A stretch of DNA of 46,284 bases from Bergeyella zoohelcum ATCC 43767 (GTDB lineage Bacteria; Bacteroidota; Bacteroidia; Flavobacteriales; Weeksellaceae). Below are positions 42,737 through 46,284 of this stretch, piece after piece. Made by a program: the position numbers and the translations under genes. Each line of letters begins with the position of its first letter. Position 1 is the stretch's first letter. The notes beneath the pieces were generated by a model that saw only the letters and a list, made by a program, of their open reading frames with translations, did no database searches and was not told the DNA's origin. The stretch spans positions 1,284,225-1,330,508 of the forward strand of contig NZ_JH932293.1 of the NCBI RefSeq assembly GCF_000301075.1. Direction: 5' to 3'.

Positions 42737-43215
42737 AGAAAAAAATCCAAACACTTACTACGGTAGAAGAACAGCTGATGCATATCCTTTGGGAACTTAA
42801 TGATTTTAGGCTGAAAGATATTATGGAAGCTCATCCTGCACCGGTTCCACATCAGAATACCATTTCTACTTACTTAAAAATTCTTACAGAAAAAGGGTTT
42901 ATAAAATCTAAAAAGGAAGGACGCATTTTAGTATATCATACGGTGATAAAAAAGGAAACCTATACAGATTTTCTCCTGAATAACTTTGTGGAACAATACT
43001 TTAAAACTACTGATGCTTTTATTCAGTATATAGAAGAAAAAGGATGGAAAGCTCCACAGCCAGAGTACACAGAAAAAATAGAAGTGCCAGAAATTCCTGC
43101 AGTAGATCAGGTGATGGAGGCTGTAGATGAAGCACCATCTGAGAAACAAAAACATAAAAAGAAGAAAAAGAAAAAAGATAAGAAGGGCAAAGAAAAGAAG
43201 AAAATTAAATCTTAA
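42733..43215 (+). CDS. BlaI/MecI/CopY-family winged-helix regulator with lysine-rich tail
   Basis: 160 residues. Residues about 7-75 are the BlaI-type winged helix (LTTVEEQLMHILWEL, PVPHQNTISTYLKILTEKG, then the wing GRILVYHTVI). A dimerisation-like helical part follows to about 105. The last 23 residues are almost all Lys with a few Asp/Glu (KQKHKKKKKKK), which is not usual for BlaI and may increase DNA affinity. BlaI repressors are cleaved by a BlaR-type membrane protease, but none is encoded nearby. The ATG overlaps the stop of the nuclease-fold gene (ATGA), so the two are translationally coupled. Target operators are unknown. Confidence 0.84.
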   Translation: MKKKIQTLTTVEEQLMHILWELNDFRLKDIMEAHPAPVPHQNTISTYLKILTEKGFIKSKKEGRILVYHTVIKKETYTDFLLNNFVEQYFKTTDAFIQYIEEKGWKAPQPEYTEKIEVPEIPAVDQVMEAVDEAPSEKQKHKKKKKKKDKKGKEKKKIKS

Positions 43216-43274
43216 TTTTTACCAGATAAAATGTTTGAAACTTTCATCGCAAAGTCTTTATAAGGTTATTGACC

Positions 43275-43302
43275 ATTAGCCATTACCTAATGGCTATTCG
43301 CT
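43275..43302. repeat. 7-nt-period array after the BlaI-like gene
   Basis: ATTAGCC, ATTACCT, AATGGCT and ATTCGCT start at 43275, 43282, 43289 and 43296, a strict period of 7. Confidence 0.65.
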
Positions 43303-43543
43303 TTTAGTTAGTGACTTTGTACTCTATGAAAAGGAGTACTTTATAAGTTTTTTAAGGGAAAATACTTTTAAACGGCACATAGGGAAGTTATTGCATTTTT
43401 ATTATAGAAGCTATCTCGACTTATTTGACAACAATTAGTAATAACGGAAAGTTACTTTTATAAGTTGAATCTAGGTAGTATAAACACTTTGAAAATCCGC
43501 TATAAAGCTTTATGTGTTCAGGTTTTTACAGTTTTTTACAAAA

Positions 43544-43573
43544 ATCAGGGGCTGCTATATAGCAGCCCCTGAT
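43544..43573 (-). terminator. Terminator of the right-edge surface protein gene
   Basis: A perfect 30-nt palindrome (ATCAGGGGCTGCTAT and its mirror) lies 50 nt past the stop. In the minus direction it continues into TTTTGTAAAAAAC, giving a short T tract. Confidence 0.85.
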
Positions 43574-43623
43574 AGATATTACGATACTATAAGCGTAATG
43601 AAGGATTAAGCCAAATCCTGTTG

Positions 43624-46284
43624 TTACTCCTTGATACAACGAGCGGTGAACTTATCTTTATATAAAGTAGTGTTGTTCTGTGAAAAATTTTCTTCAGACC
43701 ATAAACCATTTACTAAAAATCTGGTAGTGGCGGATTTCCACTCATGTTGTCCGCACTCATAATACTCTGTCTTCGGACATGAACCAAATGAAGTTGGTAC
43801 AGTATCACATGGTTCATATACAATTCTACTACATGTTTCCGACCTAAATCTCAAATTTGGACTTGTTGTCGCTTTTAACACATCCAAAGACAAAGCAGGT
43901 ATTGGGGGGAGAGTGTTTGCTTGAGTAGTATTGAGGTACCCCCAACTATTTACATATTCATCTATTGTTGGTAGACGATATCCATTTGGGCAAGGATTTG
44001 TTGTTGAGTTTTGATAATAATTTATTCCCCCCCAACCAGAATAATCAATAGAGTTTCTATGAAAAGGAGCACCAAAGATTCGATCTATCTCTTCCATTTG
44101 TCTATATTCAGCATGGGTAAAAGTTTTCCCGGGGTCAAAGTCAGGGCTTCCCAATTTAGAATATTTAGAACCTAAATCTTGGCTTAACCATGTTTTTCCA
44201 TCGGGTGTTTGAATAGGTAGATAGATATATTTATTGTAATATTGTTGTCCAGATTGTGTTACTGGAGTGCTAAAATGTTTATCAGGAATGCCTCCTACAG
44301 CTACTAGTTTCACTTTATACTGCATACCATTCATATTTATGTTAAAAGTAGCAATGTCTTCTTTTTGGCCTGGCTGTAGTTTCTTCACAAGGTATTCACC
44401 ATCACCTCCTACTTGTATTGTAGCTTGTAATGCACCTGCGGAAGAGAAATTTCCTGCAGGAATGCTGAGCGTAAGTGGATTGGTTTGTCCATCTTGTCCT
44501 GCTACAGTGGTTGCCTGTGTACTCACGGCGTTATAAGAACCAGAGCCACTAGTATAAGGAATACTTACCGTTACTTTGCTATCGGAATTATTTATTTTTC
44601 CTTGGATTTCGCTTCCTTGGTAGGTTAATGATACAATGTAATGTTCTTTATTTTGAATATTAGCAGAGCCTAATCCTACTTTGGTGGTTTGCGTAGCTAG
44701 TAATCCTAAGTGGTTAAATTTAGCAACCAAATCTCCTTGAACAGGAGTTCCTGTGAGTCTGTATTCTAAGGTGGTAGATGCTCCTGGAGCTATTGATACA
44801 CTATAATTTTGGTTGGGATGTACTTGCACATTAGAATTTCCATTGCTTACTGTAACAGCAGAGCTGAAGTCCACACTTTGTACTGTGGAAAAGGAGTTGT
44901 TTTTCAATAAGAATTTCACTTTATGTCCATTATTCAACGGAACATTTGCCACATACGCCCCCGTAAACCCTGCTGGAGAGATTTCTACTTTTTGCTGTTG
45001 CTCGTTTCTATTGGAGAATACACAATCCCACTGTGCTGGGTTTCCTGCAAATATTTCCAAACATTGTTTGTCCGTATTGAAAATCATGGTACCTTTTTTC
45101 ACATTGGTAAACTCGCTTCTACGGGCGGTAGTGAAATTTGGGAAACTTACCCCTTGTGGTGTAGAGGTAGGCGTTAAATTTCTTTCGGAAATATCTAAAG
45201 TGGCTTGAGGTGTATTTGTTCCAATTCCTACATTGCCATTCGGTTTAATGCGAACTACTTCTGTGTTTTGAACTTTAAACATAAATCCAAGTTCTCCTGC
45301 AGTAGGTGCGGTAAAAGTATCGTTTGTTTTGGACTCGAGGGTCATAGGTTTTGCGTTATCAGGTGTACTATTACCAATTATTCTATTGCCTGATTGGTCA
45401 CTATGAATGCTTAATCCTTGCCCATCATTTCGTGTGAACGAGGCAATTTTGTTATTATCATTTGTACCATTTCCTTGTACTCTAAACTTTCCTTGCGAAG
45501 TGGCAGTACCAATATTTATGTTGCCATTTCCAGTAAAATTAAGGTTATGAGCTCCTTGATTTACAGTTCTATTACCAGATAAAGTTCCATCATGGGTATA
45601 GATATTTTTGAGGACATTAGCAGCGAGTTTATCGGCGGTGATGGTAGCATTGGCTATTTTTCCACCTGTAATAGTGTTATTGGCAATGTCTGCATTTACA
45701 ATTGTACCATCTTTAATATCTATAGATTCTACCGTGCCGTTTTGGATTTTTGCAGAATTGATGGCATTGTCAGCAATACTTAGTGTTACATTTTTAAGTG
45801 CAGCACCATTTCCATTTCCTACAGTAATTCCTGTACCTGTGATGTTTCCTGTAGAGGTATTGATTTTATAAGGATTTGCCGTAGTACCATTTCCGGTTAC
45901 GGTGGTATTGGTGCCATTTCCAATTAAACCAATGCCTCCTTGAGGTCCTGCAGGTCCTTGCGGCCCTTGCTGTCCAGTAGCTCCTTTTGGTCCCGCTACC
46001 CCTTGCGGTCCTTGTTGTCCAGTAGCTCCTTTAATACTTCCGATGTTAGCCCAGCTACCATTGTTTTTCTTGTATACTGTTCCTGTTGTGGTATCTACAT
46101 AAGAATCTCCATTAGTTCCTGTAGCAGCTTGAGGTACTCCGTTACCAGTAAGCATGGAAGCCCCATTATTACCGTTAGCTCCTTTTGGTCCTATAAGTGA
46201 TTTACCAGAGCCCCAGTTAGAGCCTGTTTTAGGTCCGAATAAAGTATTTGTAGTGGTGTTGATATAGAAATCCCCATCGGTTCC
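43624..46284 (-). CDS. Collagen-like and FISUMP-domain surface protein (5' truncated)
   Basis: The frame is open to the window edge, so at least 886 C-terminal residues are seen and the start is missing. Upstream of the ATG at 46155 the chain reads GTDGDFYINTTTNTLFGPK and LIGPKGANGNNGAS, so 46155 is internal. Next come two 15-residue Gly-X-Y blocks (GATGQQGPQGVAGPK type; 45940-46029), then a long Asn/Thr/Gly-rich region with NGNVGIGTNTPQATLDIS, typical of Bacteroidota fibre-like proteins. Beta-sandwich-like domains follow. The C-terminal roughly 200 residues are a FISUMP (Fibrobacter succinogenes major paralogous) domain (GKTWLSQDLGSKYS, NPCPNGYRLPTIDEY) with several cysteines. It is probably an exported adhesin or surface fibre. 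A terminator follows. Confidence 0.85.
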   Translation of the reverse strand, partial: GTDGDFYINTTTNTLFGPKTGSNWGSGKSLIGPKGANGNNGASMLTGNGVPQAATGTNGDSYVDTTTGTVYKKNNGSWANIGSIKGATGQQGPQGVAGPKGATGQQGPQGPAGPQGGIGLIGNGTNTTVTGNGTTANPYKINTSTGNITGTGITVGNGNGAALKNVTLSIADNAINSAKIQNGTVESIDIKDGTIVNADIANNTITGGKIANATITADKLAANVLKNIYTHDGTLSGNRTVNQGAHNLNFTGNGNINIGTATSQGKFRVQGNGTNDNNKIASFTRNDGQGLSIHSDQSGNRIIGNSTPDNAKPMTLESKTNDTFTAPTAGELGFMFKVQNTEVVRIKPNGNVGIGTNTPQATLDISERNLTPTSTPQGVSFPNFTTARRSEFTNVKKGTMIFNTDKQCLEIFAGNPAQWDCVFSNRNEQQQKVEISPAGFTGAYVANVPLNNGHKVKFLLKNNSFSTVQSVDFSSAVTVSNGNSNVQVHPNQNYSVSIAPGASTTLEYRLTGTPVQGDLVAKFNHLGLLATQTTKVGLGSANIQNKEHYIVSLTYQGSEIQGKINNSDSKVTVSIPYTSGSGSYNAVSTQATTVAGQDGQTNPLTLSIPAGNFSSAGALQATIQVGGDGEYLVKKLQPGQKEDIATFNINMNGMQYKVKLVAVGGIPDKHFSTPVTQSGQQYYNKYIYLPIQTPDGKTWLSQDLGSKYSKLGSPDFDPGKTFTHAEYRQMEEIDRIFGAPFHRNSIDYSGWGGINYYQNSTTNPCPNGYRLPTIDEYVNSWGYLNTTQANTLPPIPALSLDVLKATTSPNLRFRSETCSRIVYEPCDTVPTSFGSCPKTEYYECGQHEWKSATTRFLVNGLWSEENFSQNNTTLYKDKFTARCIKE
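45940..46029 (-). repeat. Two 45-bp tandem repeats encoding collagen-like Gly-X-Y blocks
   Basis: TGTCCAGTAGCTCCTTT occurs at 45971 and again at 46016, exactly 45 bp apart, encoding two near-identical 15-residue Gly-X-Y segments. Such repeats can change copy number by recombination or slippage. Confidence 0.8.

Larger units (their letters stand above)
43216..43623. other. 408-nt convergent intergenic region
   Basis: It contains a heptamer array at 43275-43302, AT-rich sequence with no gene I can support, and the terminator of the right-edge surface gene at 43544-43573. Confidence 0.7.

Overview
The window reads as chromosome of a member of the Bacteroidota, class Flavobacteriia, probably a Weeksellaceae/Chryseobacterium-like organism. 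This is inferred from low GC, many promoters of the form TAnnTTTG instead of a sigma70 -10 box, few Shine-Dalgarno sequences, a type IX secretion C-terminal sorting domain on the M1 peptidase, a fused E1 alpha/beta dehydrogenase, YfhO, and FISUMP/collagen-like surface proteins. No tRNA, rRNA, CRISPR array, insertion sequence or phage block is recognisable.

Layout. Both edges cut through large repetitive surface proteins (1-1125 on +, 43624-46284 on -). From 1.4 to 7.9 kb the minus strand carries arginine decarboxylase, thiamine pyrophosphokinase next to a PduO-type cobalamin adenosyltransferase, an LptB ATPase with an extra C-terminal domain, and the fused E1 dehydrogenase. From 8.0 to 15 kb come a lipoprotein, a Cu/Zn superoxide dismutase, two tandem outer-membrane barrels, and a minus-strand group of SRPBCC protein, PBP4-type peptidase and orphan histidine kinase. 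From 15 to 24.5 kb the plus strand has DinB, RlmB, a DUF6263-like lipoprotein, a small membrane protein, YfhO, a secreted protein plus PD-(D/E)XK nuclease pair, a glycosyltransferase overlapping PabA/TrpG, and a lipoprotein.

From 24.6 to 31 kb the minus strand is a tyrosine/homogentisate catabolic cluster: HmgA, a CoA-transferase family protein, HPPD, a small secreted protein, fumarylacetoacetase and a flavin reductase. HPPD makes homogentisate, HmgA opens the ring, and FahA releases fumarate and acetoacetate. A compact DUF2335 plus 74-aa two-gene unit follows (31.2-31.9 kb), then the type IX-secreted M1 peptidase and a second PBP4. From 35.9 to 40.7 kb a 988-aa TPR protein is paired with an outer-membrane barrel. 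HolA, an HsdR-N-like protein and a BlaI-like regulator precede the right-hand surface protein.

The least explained signals lie between genes. Arrays with strict 7- or 8-nt periodicity fill many spacers. A palindrome-rich dispersed element occurs twice, both times between convergent genes, and there is a 3 x 23-bp tandem repeat. Among coding regions, the candidates for undescribed biology are the DUF2335/74-aa unit, the LptB extension and the secreted-protein/nuclease pair.
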